NCBI GenBank assembly: GCA_947650285.1
Contig: CANTFL010001451.1
Location: 434,001 to 498,000 of the forward strand
Direction: 5' to 3'
Length of the DNA stretch: 64,000 bases
DNA from: Hyaloperonospora brassicae
Taxonomy: Eukaryota > Oomycota > Peronosporomycetes > Peronosporales > Peronosporaceae
Both the position numbers and the translations under genes were made by a program. Below are positions 35,023-46,295 of the stretch, one piece after another. The first letter of the stretch is position 1; each line of letters starts with the position of its first letter. Under the pieces are notes generated by a model. The model was not told where the DNA came from. It did not search any database and was given only the letters and a program-made list of their open reading frames with translations.

Positions 35023-38000
35023 ATGACGCAGCAGTGGCTCCTCCCGACTGTGCGTCGGAGCGTGCGCGCCGCCATCTCAGCGCGCAGCGCTTCTTCTGCG
35101 CACCGCATGGCCCCAAACCCTATGGCCGCCCGTTGCGTGCGCGCCGTGTCGTCCACGCCGCACCCCAGTGAGACTTTTATGACGGGCACGAATAATGCTT
35201 ATGTGGAGGAGATGTATGCTCATTGGAAGAAAACCCCCACGAGGTAGGGAATATTAAGTTTCACGGTGACACGCGTGCAAACGTACGAGACTGACTGAAT
35301 CCGCTTGTTTTGGGTCGCTGTTGGTTTGGGGTATACACGCGCGTGTACGTTGTTTTGGGTTCGTCGTTGTCGCTGACAGTGTCCACGCGTCCTGGGACGT
35401 CTACTTCCGTCAAGTCGAGAGCGGCAGTGTGCCTGGCGAAGCGTTTATCCCGCCGCCGACGATCCAACAGGGCGTGACGCCCGTCCGCTCGGTGGGAGGC
35501 GCTGGCATTCCCTCTGCTTCTTCGAGTGAGAGGAATGACGCGCTGGGACTGAGCTACCTCATTCGAGCGTACCAAGTACGCGGCCACGAGGCTGCAAACA
35601 TGGACCCGCTGGAGCTGCAAGAGCGGCAGGAGCTGCCGGAGCTGGACATTAAGATGTACGGCTTCACCGAGCAAGACTTGGACCGCGTGATTGACATTCC
35701 CAAGAACTTGTACGTCGTGGTTGGTGATGCGTGTATACTTGTTGTATATGAAGTATACACCATGTGTGTGTGTGGCAACAAATGATGAGGTAGAGGACTG
35801 AGAGAGAATGGGTGGACTGCTTGTTGTGGTGGTCCTTGTTGCTCTTCAATTGCAGCTCGTCGGGTGTGTCTGGATTCTTGGAAGAGCTAACGGACGGCAA
35901 TAACAGCATGACGCTGGGCCAGATCATTCAGCGTCTCAAGGACACGTACTGCAGCTCGATTGGAGTGGTGAGTGCGTCAATGTGTCAGGCACTTGCTGCG
36001 ATGAGGATGACTCACTCTGCTGTGGTGGTCGATGCGATGGTGTGTTTGCAGCAATATATGCACATATTGGACCGAGAGCAGTGCAACTGGATTCGAACAA
36101 AGATGGAGCACCTTGTGAAAAACGAAGAGACGAAGAAGAAGAAGATGCACATTCTCGAGCGACTGGCTTTCTCGGTGGTGTTTGAGCGTTTCTTGGGCAA
36201 CAAGTACAACACGACCAAGCGTTTCGGTCTGGACGGCGCCGAGAGTCTCATTCCCGGTCTGAAGTTCATGATCGATCGTGGCACGGAGCTCGGTATGGAG
36301 CATTTGGTGATCGGCATGCCTCACCGTGGCCGTCTCAATGTGCTGTCGAACGTGATCCGGAAGCCAATCCAGCAGATTTTCAAGGAGTTCCAGGGCACGC
36401 ACATTGACGTCGAGTCGTACAACCAGCGCGACGTGGAAGATTGGTCGAACTCAGGCGACGTCAAGTACCACCTGGGCACGTCGTACGACCGCACATACCC
36501 AGATGGTCGCAAAGTGCACCTTTCGCTGGTGGCCAATCCATCTCACCTGGAAGCAGTTGACCCTGTTGTAGTTGGTAAAGTTCGTGCCAAGCAGTTCTAT
36601 CTCGGCAACGATGCGGAAGCTGAGAAGAAGGTCATGCCATTGTTGCTGCACGGTGACGCTGCTTTTAGCGGCCAGGGCGTTGTGTACGAGACCATGCATC
36701 TGTCCGGTCTGGACAACTATGATACGGGTGGTACCGTGCACGTGGTAGTCAACAACCAGATCGGGTTCACTACTGACCCGAAGAACTCGCGCTCATCGCA
36801 GTACTGCACGGACCTGGGCAAGGCCATGGATGTGCCAATCCTACACGTAAACGGTGACGACCCGGTGTCGGTGGTGAAGGTGTTTGAGTTTGCGGCAGAG
36901 TGGCGTCAAAAGTGGCGTTCGGACGTGATCATCAACCTAACGTGCTACCGCCGCTTTGGCCACAACGAAGTGGACAACCCGTTCTTTACGCAGCCGCTCA
37001 TGTACAAGAAGATTGGTCAGATGAAGTCCGTCCTGGACAAGTTTGTGGATCAGCAGGTGGCTGCTGGCACTGCTTCGAGGGAGGAGTGCGACGCCGTTGT
37101 GTCCAAGGTCTGGAACTTTTTCCAGACGACGTTTGAAGAGACGGAAAAGTGGGAGGACACGAAGAAGAGTGACTGGCTTGCAAACCGTTGGGAGTCGTTC
37201 AAGAGTCCTAACCAGCAATCGCGTATTCGTCCTACGGGTGTGCACATGAATGTGCTGAAGCACGTTGGAGAGAAGATCAGCACTGTTACCCCAGGTTTCA
37301 AGGTCAATCGACAGCTGGAACGTATCATGGCAACGAAGAAGAGCGCGATTGAGTCAGGCGAAGGCATCGATTGGGGAACGGCTGAGGCGCTTGCGTGGGG
37401 CACGTTGTTGCTAGAGGGCAATCACGTGCGTATAAGCGGACAGGACGTTGAGCGTGGTACGTTTAGCCACCGACACGCTGTACTGCACGACCAGGAGACG
37501 AATGAGGAGTATGTGCCGCTGAATAATGTGGCCACGAACACGCTGCCTTCAGCCCCGCTGAACTACCAGACCCCTGGCAAGGAGACTGTCCCGGAGACGC
37601 AGGCTGAGTTTGTGGCGTCGAACAGCTCTTTGTCCGAGTACGGTGTGCTGGGCTTTGAGCTCGGCTACTCGCTGGAGAATCCCAATGCTTTGGTGATGTG
37701 GGAGGCCCAGTTTGGCGACTTTGCCAATGGTGCGCAGATTATGATCGACCAGTTCCTGAGCGCCGGTGAGGACAAGTGGATGCGCCAGTCCGGTCTCGTG
37801 ATGCTGTTGCCCCACGGCTACGAAGGCCAGGGCGCAGAGCATTCGTCGTGTCGCGTCGAGCGCTACCTGCAAAGCACGGACGACGACCCGAACGTGGTCC
37901 CGCTCATGGACGAGGAGAACCGCATGCAGATCCAGCACACGAACTGGCAGGTGGTGTATTGCTCCACTCCTGCTCAGTACTTCCACGTATTGCGCCGTCA

Positions 38001-38529
38001 GATTCACCGCGACTTCCGCAAGCCGCTGATTTCGGTGCAGCCAAAGCACCTGCTTCGTCTGCGTCAAGCTTCGTCGAAGCTGGAGGACATGGCTGAAGGT
38101 ACACAGTTCCAGCGTCTCATTCCCGAGGTGGCACCGGAGAAGCTGGTCGAGGACGACAAGGTCAAGCGCGTGGTCTTCTGCTCGGGCAAGATCTACTACG
38201 AGCTGGCCCAGGTGCGTGAGGAGAAGGACGTCAATGACGTGGCGATCGTGCGTGTCGAGCAGATTGCTCCGTTCCCGTTCGACAAGGTGGCGGAGCAGGC
38301 CGCCCGTTACCCGAACGCTGACATCAAGTGGGTGCAGGAGGAGCCATTGAACATGGGGTTCTGGACGTACGTGTCGCCACGCATTGAGACGGCGCTGACG
38401 CAGCTAAACAGCGACTCGCGCAGGCCTTCCTACATCGGTCGTGCCCCGGCTGCGGCACCAGCGACAGGCTACAATGCCGTGCATCAGATCGAGCAGAACC
38501 GCATTATCAAGAAGGCGTTGGATCTGTAA
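35023..38529 (+). CDS. OGDH: 2-oxoglutarate dehydrogenase E1 subunit
   Basis: Four exons: 35023-35243, 35380-35709, 35856-35967 and 36052-38529. GT-AG introns of 136, 146 and 84 bp give 1046 residues, close to the usual E1 length. The N-terminus is Arg/Ser/Ala-rich, a mitochondrial presequence. The E1 N-terminal segment reads YVEEMYAHWKKTPTSVHASW across the first join. Core signatures include EQCNWIRTKMEHL, RFGLDGAESLIP, GMPHRGRLNVLSNVIRKP, the thiamine-diphosphate region LLLHGDAAFSGQGVVYE with NNQIGFTTDP, and the transketolase-like half (GYEGQGAEHSSCRVERYLQ). It decarboxylates 2-oxoglutarate in the matrix complex with E2 and E3, feeding the TCA cycle. An open frame runs on past the first intron start, so the 5' exons could be mis-called by simple ORF finding. 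Confidence 0.95.
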
Positions 38530-38739
38530 GCGTTCATGCGCTTATGGAGATCAAGGGGCTTTGAAGATGTCATTGGCTCTCGACACTGGCTGCCGAAGCG
38601 CGTCTCTGTTCCGGCCGAAGGTCGAGGCGTGTGTTTGGCGCATGTACTGCTGCTACCGGTCTATTGTACTTGTTTGGGTATGCTGGTGAGGAAACGAGGT
38701 GAAGATAGACTAAGCAAAAACAATGTCCATAGCCGCAAG

Positions 38740-38830
38740 GGTGTTGTTGTTGTAGTATTGTTGTAGTATTGTTGATGTGGTATTGTTATTGTGTTGTTGT
38801 TGTGGTATTGTTATTGTGCTGTTGTTCTTG
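38740..38830. repeat. GTT/GTATT-rich low-complexity tract
   Basis: Repeated TTGTTGTAGTATTGTTG-like text with irregular units. It lies about 200 bp after the OGDH stop. Confidence 0.7.
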
Positions 38831-39249
38831 ACATGCCCGGAGTAAGCTGGATGGCCGTCATCAGAACGAAGTCGACCAGTATGTGGACTATGTCCTGTAC
38901 GCAAACATTTCACAAGAGGACAAAAAGTATCTACTGATTTCATGCAAGCCAACAAGTGAGATGATTAGTATTTTGTTGATTATAAGAATACGAAACTACG
39001 ACCACTGATCATTTCGATTCGCGCTCGCTGTAAGTCGTAAACTGCGCGAGTGAGCGTTTCATCTTATTGTCGAGCAACATATCCCTCTGTTCGGGTCAAG
39101 CAGATCGTGCAACGCGGCTGCAGCAAGTGACGTAGCCGTTAGTGCATGATCGGTCTCGGATGTATCGAGTTTGCTCTCCTACATGTTATACCTCAATGGA
39201 CGATAGTTAATGACAACGACAATCGGTAGAGATGCGATCGAACTCTCTT

Positions 39250-39495
39250 TCAAAGAAGTAATGAGATTGGGACTGCCAGACTGTCGTAAACCTCAGACAG
39301 CAGTCTCACAATACTCGTATCAACACTCTTCTTGCCGCTGTTGATCGCAGCTGCTTGTTTTTTCCCTCCAGCGTCTACTCGGACGTATACCCACAAGATA
39401 CTGATCCCAAAAACAGCGACCAGCACCGAGGTGTCGAGAGGTGACAGAGGTGCGAGAAAAGAAAAAAAAGTGTCCGTTGCTGCCGTGTCCGTCAC
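39250..39495 (-). CDS. Possible small single-pass membrane protein (81 residues) or exon remnant
   Basis: An 81-codon frame with one hydrophobic segment (TSVLVAVFGISILWVYVRV) followed by a basic stretch (GGKKQAAAINSGKKS). The pattern fits a signal anchor. I recognise no family. It could be a small protein, the first exon of a decayed gene, or chance. No splice continuation was found downstream. Confidence 0.25.
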   Translation of the reverse strand: MTDTAATDTFFSFLAPLSPLDTSVLVAVFGISILWVYVRVDAGGKKQAAAINSGKKSVDTSIVRLLSEVYDSLAVPISLLL

Positions 39496-39744
39496 TTTTC
39501 TATATGCTTCTGACGGCGCTCAGAATACTATCATGCCCATCAAAGGACGCCAAGAGATATCAGTACGCGCAGCTTTACTTAATTGACTGCTTCTCCAAGT
39601 GTGTTGTGTGTCACACCCGACGCACAGCATGCGCACTTAACACCACCCGCTCTCTCCCTCCAATTACGAATAAAAACACAAACCAATCCATCCGCCCTCG
39701 CCCCAAAAATCCCGATTTTCCACCACTCGCTCGACGCGCAGCCC

Positions 39745-42450
39745 ATGGGGGTGCGCGACACGCCGCTAAGCGCCCCGCAAGACGCGCTGCTGCACTCGCT
39801 CGAGCGCCACGTGCAGCTCCAGACCCAGTCGTCCACCCGCGCGTCGCTCTTGCACGCGCACCGCCAGCAACGCGCGCTCTCGACCGTACAAGCGTTCCTC
39901 ACGTCCCGCGCCTCGTTTGATCGTTTATCCACCCAGCCCCACCACCCCGCGCGCGGCTCCGGATTAAATCCGATCTTTTATCGCCTGGCCACCCGCGTCC
40001 ACAGCGTCGGCGCGCAATGGACTGCGCTCTCGACGCACGCGCGCGCGGCCCACGCGCTCGTACAGGCCCTGGAGACGAGCCACGTGCACGTGGCGGCCCG
40101 CACGCGCGCGCTGTACGCGCGTTTCGAAGCCATTTTGCAGCAGATGGACGCGCTGGACGCGCGTGTCGCAGCGATTGCGGCGCCGCTGCCGCACTTTACC
40201 GGTATTGAGACTGTGGCGCACGTCGTGGGCTTTGGCGTGCAGTACGCCGCGCCCCGCAGCTCTGTTGGTGGGGACCACAACGCACAGGAGAACGCGGTGC
40301 AAGTGGTTCAGCACCGACGAGGAGTGGACCCGACGACGCCGGCGTTTGTTCAAGCGCTGGAGCAGATGGACGCGGCCGTGACGTACTTGACGGGTCATGT
40401 ACGGATGAAGGAGCTGTGTGTGGCTTTTTGAGAGGCAAAGGTGAGACGATGTGACTTGTGCTGTGGTTGTTGTGCTGTGGTTGGTGTGGCAAGATGGAGT
40501 ACAAGGACTCGGCGTGCTACGTCGATGCGTATCGGACACTCGCAGCTGGTGGCATTCAGTGCCTGAGAGACTATGCACTGAGTGGTCTTGACGCAGCCAG
40601 AGATGCAGTGCACGAGGCGCTGCAGAAGCAGGCGGAGGAGATGCAGCACGGCAGTGCTGCTGCGACTTTGTCCATCCAGCAGCTCGATCAATCGTCGGCG
40701 TACTATGTGAACTTCCAGATAGTGGCGCCAGCGCTGGCCGCAGTCGCGAAGCAACTCGAGCGTTTGCATGCTCGGTCGACTCTGGACAGTGTTGAGAATT
40801 TGCGTAAACTGTTAGAAGTGGCTGACGTGTATGCCACACAGCGCCTACAATTGCTATCGCCCGTGCTAAGCGCGTGGCTGAGCGCTGTATCGGGAACGTC
40901 CGATCTCGTCAATGTGCTCCGTGCCAGTTGCGCTCAGTTGCTCAAGGTCTGTGAGGCGGAATGTCGACTGTTCCAGAACCTCTTTGGCCACGACCCGAGC
41001 GACGAGCTCTTTGCTCATTCTACTGCCAATGCCACTGTCGACAATGAAAGAAAAGAGGACGGGAACGAGAGCTTCTTTGAGTACGTAGCGGTCCATCCGC
41101 ATATCTTTTGTGCCGGAGGCAACTGTGTTTCGCTGACTATGCAACTGATCTGGCTCGCAGGCGACTGATTTTCCAGCTGAGCGGTTTGTTGTACAATACT
41201 GTACGACCTCAGCTTCTTGCTCAAAAGGATCTGGAAGTACTATGCGAAGTCATTCAGGTCCTCAAAAGCGAGGTGATCGAGGCAGCAATTACTCCACGTG
41301 TAGCGTTTGTGGGGTATACCGAGCCGGTAATGCACCGCATGATCCAGGATGCACAGGAGCGGCTTATTCTTTGCATGCAGAAGTACATTCGCGACGAAAT
41401 TGAAGGCTTTGTGCCCACCCCTGCCGACCTTGACTATCCGGCAAAGCTGGTAGCGGCAGAGCAGGCTAGTGCACCTCTGTATGCTACATGGTACCCATCG
41501 CTTGAACATACGCTGTTGTGCTTGTCAAAGGGGTACCATTTTATCAAGGTCAGTCTTGCTTGGGCTACACCTGTACTGCTTGCTTTCATTCTGACTTGTG
41601 CACTGATGTTGAACACGATAGCTGGAGATTTTCGAGGAGTTGGCTCAGGATGCGATTCAGATCTGCGCTGCGTCCTTGAAAATGGCCTCAGCTGATATTG
41701 CAGCGGCCCAGGGCGGTCTGCATGGCTCTCTTTTTCTTGTCAAGCACCTGCTCACACTGCGCGAACAGATCACTCCGTTCGAGATTCAGTTTTCGCAAAC
41801 GAGCAAGGCTCTAGACTTCACGACTAGCGCAGATGCCATGAATGAGCTACTGGTGGACGCGTCAACGCTTTTTCGATTTTCGGGGCCAAATGGCATCGTA
41901 GGTCTTTTCTCACGCGGCATTCCCCAGATTCACGAGACTACGGCCGATGTCAAGAAGGACCTAGAGCAGGAGCTAAAGAAGAGCTGCACGGCGTTCATTG
42001 AGATCGTGCTGCAGCAGTTGGCTGACCCGCTGCTTGCGGTGATGAAGCAGATTGCTCATGCCCAGCAATCGCAGAAGGCAACTGCATTGGATTTCCGTCA
42101 ATATGCGTTCACTGCGCCGGTCGAGGTCAGAAACGTGCTTATGAGCGTCGACTGTCAGTTGCGCGATACTCTTCCCAATATCCTGCAAATCATCCGTCTT
42201 TACCTTCGCAACTCATCCACCGAGACGATTCTTTTCAAGCCTGTGCAGGTAAGAAGTAGCATTGCAGTAGCTCGGCGTGTGTCACCAGTATGTTGTCATA
42301 ACGATGCATGTGTTTGTTTTCACGCAGCGAAACCTTCTCGATACGGTTGAGCATCTCAAGCAGCTAATGGAGCAGGCATATACCAGCGAGGAGCTGGAGC
42401 CGTGTGAGGAAGTATTCGATGCTGTGTTGCAACAACTGCGCGCACTTTGA
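39745..42450 (+). CDS. COG3: Conserved oligomeric Golgi complex subunit 3 (Sec34-like)
   Basis: Five exons: 39745-40419, 40494-41080, 41161-41548, 41622-42248 and 42328-42450. Introns of 73-80 bp give 799 residues in frame, near the ~830 of human COG3. The N-terminal part is helical and Ala/Arg-rich, as for a Sec34 coiled-coil region. Strong family matches include PVMHRMIQDAQERLILCMQKYI with PTPADLDYPAKLV, TWYPSLEHTLLCLSKGYHFI, and LHGSLFLVKHLLTLREQITP. COG3 is in lobe A of the COG tethering complex, which guides retrograde vesicles within the Golgi on the cytosolic face. The first intron boundary is the least certain, since several GT donors overlap at GCTGTGTGTGG. Upstream there is a pyrimidine/AC-rich leader without a clear initiator. 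Confidence 0.92.
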
Positions 42451-43254
42451 GGTCAGTAGCACAGTAGCGAAAGGCCATCGCTAGTGATGTTGACATGGTT
42501 GCAGTCGTCCTGTTTCGATCGCTAGATGCTACTGATGCCCCGTCGTTCTCCGATCATAGACCGCAGAGATTGCAGCAAACATGCATGACGACTGTCAGGT
42601 AAGTGCACGGTATGCTTGGTGATTACCATCTTTGCTGGCGCTTTCGATCCTGATCGTGTTACATGTTTCTATGAGTGTAGAAACTTCTGCTTTGATGTTG
42701 TGGTGGGACCACTATGACTGGGACTGGACTTTTCTGGCAGCTGTTGCTCGTGGCCAAAAACAGATCCCAGTGGTAAAGCTGAGCGATTCCCAGTGCGCTG
42801 TTGCTGGTCAAGGCATCGAACGGATGGCTCTCGTGACTGACGGCGAGTTGCACCTGTGATGACGCTATCGACGGCGATCGTGTTTGTAGAATCACACCAA
42901 TCGTGACGAGCCGTCGAGTGCGATACGCATGATGTTCAGCATCATGACGGCAGAGCCGGAATCGACCATCACTCGACAGGGTGTTTGGTTCCAGTGGAGT
43001 GTTTGGCTGGTAACTACATGCGTAGCAAATGATCGCCGTTTGTATGTCTGTACGAGAAATGACACAAAATGGACGCAATTGAGTTTGCAGTAAACTAGTC
43101 ATATCGACAAGATGGAAATTTTACGATTGTGTACTGTTGTCCACGACGAAAGCAATCTCGGCCGCGATTGCATTTCAAAGTTGACCCGAACTAATTTTAC
43201 TGTCTTTTGTGTCACTCGGGATCAGACGATGTTCATGCACAGCAGCTGTTGAAA
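42451..43254. other. COG3 3' flank, no gene recognised
   Basis: Short frames only. It leads into the TAG microsatellite. I see no defensible exon. Confidence 0.45.
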
Positions 43255-43350
<96 letters not shown>

Positions 43351-43378
43351 CAGTAGTAGCAGTAGTAGGAGTAGTAGC

Positions 43379-43410
<32 letters not shown>

Positions 43411-43422
43411 CAGTAGTAGTAT

Positions 43423-43458
<36 letters not shown>

Positions 43459-43552
43459 CAGTAGTAGTAGTAGCAGTAGTAGTAGTAGCAGTAGTAGTAG
43501 TAGCAGTAGTAGCAGTAGCAGTAGTAGTAGTAGTAGTAGTAGTAGTAGCAGT
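43255..43552. repeat. TAG trinucleotide microsatellite (~300 bp)
   Basis: Almost uninterrupted (TAG)n on the plus strand from 43255 to about 43340, then with scattered CAG, GAG and ATA variants to 43552. It produces long artificial Val, Thr or Tyr frames that are not genes. It lies about 240 bp beyond the 3' end of the GH12 gene. Confidence 0.97.
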
Positions 43553-43794
43553 GGCGAAAACGAAGAGAAGACTTGTACCGAGCAATTTCACACAACAATT
43601 GATGTCAAACGAGGAATCCATATTGCTGCCAACAAGCTGATTGTTCCCAACAACTGGCTAAGTTTCGCAGATGCGACGACAGTGTCTCTCTCGCGTAACC
43701 ACTCGAGTTATGATGTTCCTGCCATTCCTCTACATGTTATAGCAAAAACACATCGAAAAAGGCAGAGTCTCGAGAGCAGTCAGCAGCTGCTGCC

Positions 43795-44523
43795 TTACGT
43801 GACGACCTTAACCGAGAAAGACGACACGGTCAGTTCGGCGTTCTTGCCCAGAAAAGGCTCCGTGCCAGCCTCCAGTTTCTGCAAGAACTGGGTCTCGGGA
43901 ACGTTGTTGTTGGTCGGGAGCTGGTCGAAAAAGACCTTCAGGTCAGCTTTGAACGAGGTGGTTTGCTTGCGCGCGACGTACGAAAAGACCTTGACCTGCT
44001 TGTTCATGCCCTGGTACAAGTCAAATTCGACATTGTTCACGGTCGCGCTGCCAATGGGATGGCCGGCAGTGGACAAGGGCCAGGCACCGCCCAAAGCAGT
44101 CAACCAGACCATCACCTCGTACTCGATCGCTCCGTTCTCACTGGAGCTCGTAAACAGGTCGTACGCAAAGTTGGTGATGATCTCGCCTTCGTAAGTGTAC
44201 TTGTAGTCGATACTCGTTGGGATCGACCGAACGCTCGACACCTGCACGACGGGGAACGTGAGTGCAGCATTGGCGAACGACTTGACTTGGTATCGCTCGC
44301 CGGCCCAGTTGAAACTCGTATTCCACGACAAGGGCTCGCCCGATGGACTGAGGACTTCGGTGCACTGAGTACCGCTTGGGTCGTTGTTTTTTCCCCACAG
44401 GTTGTTGTATACGGTGTAGGGGGGAACGACCTTCGAGTCATATTGCCCGCAGAACCGCTGAGCAGAAGTCGACGAGGACGCAGCGAGGAGGGCGAGAGCA
44501 GTCGTGGAGATCAGGAGCTTCAT
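43795..44523 (-). CDS. Secreted GH12 xyloglucanase / endoglucanase (XEG1-like)
   Basis: 242 residues, single exon. Residues 1-21 form a signal peptide (LLISTTALALLAASSSTSA), with the mature protein starting near QRFCGQYDS. Family GH12 hallmarks follow: YTVYNNLWGKNNDPSGTQC, WNTSFNWAG, and the nucleophile Glu136 in EYEVMVWL with LGGAWPLS. The acid/base Glu222 lies in GTEPFLG near the C-terminus. Length and catalytic positions match Phytophthora sojae XEG1, an apoplastic xyloglucanase that is both a virulence factor and a pattern recognised by plants. Xyloglucan versus cellulose preference cannot be read from the sequence. It has a clear oomycete core promoter about 40 nt upstream and a possible TATA-like ATGTATATAG further up. 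Confidence 0.93.
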   Translation of the reverse strand: MKLLISTTALALLAASSSTSAQRFCGQYDSKVVPPYTVYNNLWGKNNDPSGTQCTEVLSPSGEPLSWNTSFNWAGERYQVKSFANAALTFPVVQVSSVRSIPTSIDYKYTYEGEIITNFAYDLFTSSSENGAIEYEVMVWLTALGGAWPLSTAGHPIGSATVNNVEFDLYQGMNKQVKVFSYVARKQTTSFKADLKVFFDQLPTNNNVPETQFLQKLEAGTEPFLGKNAELTVSSFSVKVVT

Positions 44524-44559
44524 TGTGGCGCAGAGGTCGATCGGTGTGTGCAGTGTGCG

Positions 44560-44575
44560 GCAAAAGCTGGAATGA
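44560..44575 (-). promoter_or_regulatory. Oomycete Inr + FPR core promoter of the GH12 gene
   Basis: On the minus strand the sequence reads TCATTCCAGCTTTTGC, a close match to the initiator plus flanking promoter region, ending 37 nt before the ATG. A TATA-like ATGTATATAG lies about 40 nt further upstream (44609-44618), unusual for oomycetes and possibly fortuitous. Confidence 0.7.
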
Positions 44576-44619
44576 GATAGCTGAGACCTTCACAGTTTCT
44601 TCCAGCCCTATATACATAA

Positions 44620-45389
44620 TCACCAGCTTTTCCAGACACCCCATCGCTCGTGTTGACCTCTTTGCACTTGCACAGACAGGTACATGTCATACGGTTTCCG
44701 GCCACTCATTGCGCCAAGGACAGCCGACTTTACAGAGCCGGGCGTGGGACTCTCACGCCATGATTAGAAGATGCACAATGCATGCTAAAGACCGGGAAGA
44801 GGCTGAATTCGGAATGAAAACGTCGTGTTGCGCTCCAAAGTTTGTTGACGCGGTAGTGCTGTACGCTCGGACAGCCTCCTTGCTGTCATGCTATTGCCCA
44901 AGCGATGGTCTGTCCGATCGACTATGCAGGACACGCGCATACTTTCCGACAAGTACGGGTTGCGAAGCCTTCTAGTGCTGCTGACAAGAAGGAATGAAGA
45001 GCTCATCGAGTGAAGGTACCCAGAAACACCGCCGTAAGTAGCGAGTCCTCCGTCAACTGGTTCGATAGGGCAGGAAGCACTCCAGACGGCATGTGTAAAA
45101 ATCGAGCACTGACCCAAGTCTCAACGTGAGCATACCCAGTTGATGTTGACACCTCGCAAGTCGGTAACGCTGAGCAGGTACCAGAACTGGATTCGGTCGG
45201 CTGCCGTAAACACAGCCTTGAGAGCTGGCACGAATCATTCGTAGGACCACGTCAATGCTTCTGGACACGAAATGCGTCGTGACTCCGTTGCGCCGTCAAC
45301 AAAACCTCTTCACCGGGTTGTCAAAAGGCTCACGACGGGGCAGTAGTGAACACTCTTGTCGCTACCTGGTAGTCTCGTGGTGGAAAAGC
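44620..45389. other. Intergenic DNA left of the first LINE remnant
   Basis: Contains only short frames. The right half may include decayed LINE sequence, but I cannot align it with confidence. Confidence 0.4.
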
Positions 45390-46295
45390 TAGATGGCGCA
45401 ACTGCAATTGCTCCATGCGAGCGCACGATGCGGCAAAGAAGCGAGAGGCGAGTGCCGTCCGCCGCGACTTCGCGACATTGTTCGGGATGCGGTAGAGCTT
45501 CGTTTGGGCTCACTAGTCGTAGAAAGATTTGCTCCTGCTGGTCGTGGGCAAAGGCGGGCAAAGACAGGTGGCAATGCGCTGCTCTACGTCACACACCGGT
45601 GCAAGTGTGGGGCCATTGCAATGGCCTATCCGACTATCAGGTCTGGACGGGGTACATCGCGTCGCGCCAGGACAACACAATTTGTTTCATGCGGGGCGTC
45701 CTGGGGACAAGAGCTGCCGGAAGCTTCCGGCTCGTCACGGGTGCGAGGAGACCATGGGGCGTCTCTTTTGGGACTGCCCGAGCGCCGCAGCTCTCTGGTA
45801 CAAACCGGTTGCGCATTGGATTGGGGAGCGGGCATGCCGCCAACGCGCCCTCCGCTTCTTTGAGGCATGCGCCAGCAGACAAGTCTCCTGTCTCCTGTCT
45901 ACCGACGGCGGATATTCGCCGAGCGGTTCCAGGAGGATGTCGCGGGGGCTGAACGCGGTTGGAAACTATCCTGGCACATCCTTTCTACGCTCTGTCACGC
46001 CAAGATCTGGACAGACAGAAGTAGTGTTGTCTTCAGGGCGGAGACAATTGATCTGTGTGGGAATACAGCCAGCTTTGGGGCTTCGTGCTTACGGCACCTC
46101 CAAGCTATCGCGAAAAGAGAGCATCGGAAGGCTAAGACTGCCATATCGGGAGCCATTCTCGATGCATGCATTGAGCTGTTGGAGCGCGACCCCTGTGAAC
46201 CACCGGTTCCGAATGGTGACAGCCATCGTCAGGCCCCGGGGCACCCTCTGAAGCTTACAGCCTGGCTTCGGACATACCAGCGATCATGCACATAG
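45390..46295 (+). pseudogene. LINE (non-LTR retrotransposon) 3' remnant, copy 1
   Basis: Several frames, interrupted by shifts, resemble the C-terminal part of a LINE reverse-transcriptase polyprotein. The zf-RVT-like segment reads ARHGCEETMGRLFWDCPSA with HWIGERA, preceded by GLSDYQVWTGY. The same order occurs in the second remnant (GLSDYQDWTAYRV; VFWDCQKARACWAKFISHWIG; AMREHRG), so the two are related copies. A run of C residues lies shortly after the 3' end (46328-46335). Confidence 0.7.

Larger units (their letters stand above)
38530..39744. other. Intergenic region with GTT-rich low complexity
   Basis: Holds the OGDH 3' region, a GTT/ATT-rich low-complexity tract at about 38740-38830, and a possible small membrane protein frame (39250-39495, minus), listed separately. 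Nothing else recognised. Confidence 0.5.

Noticed and set aside
42632..42859. 75-codon frame after COG3 as an additional exon or gene
   Set aside because: No splice-consistent link to COG3, whose C-terminus is already complete at 42450, and no similarity.
43175..43621. Long frames rich in Thr, Tyr or Val
   Set aside because: They are translations of the TAG microsatellite, not genes.
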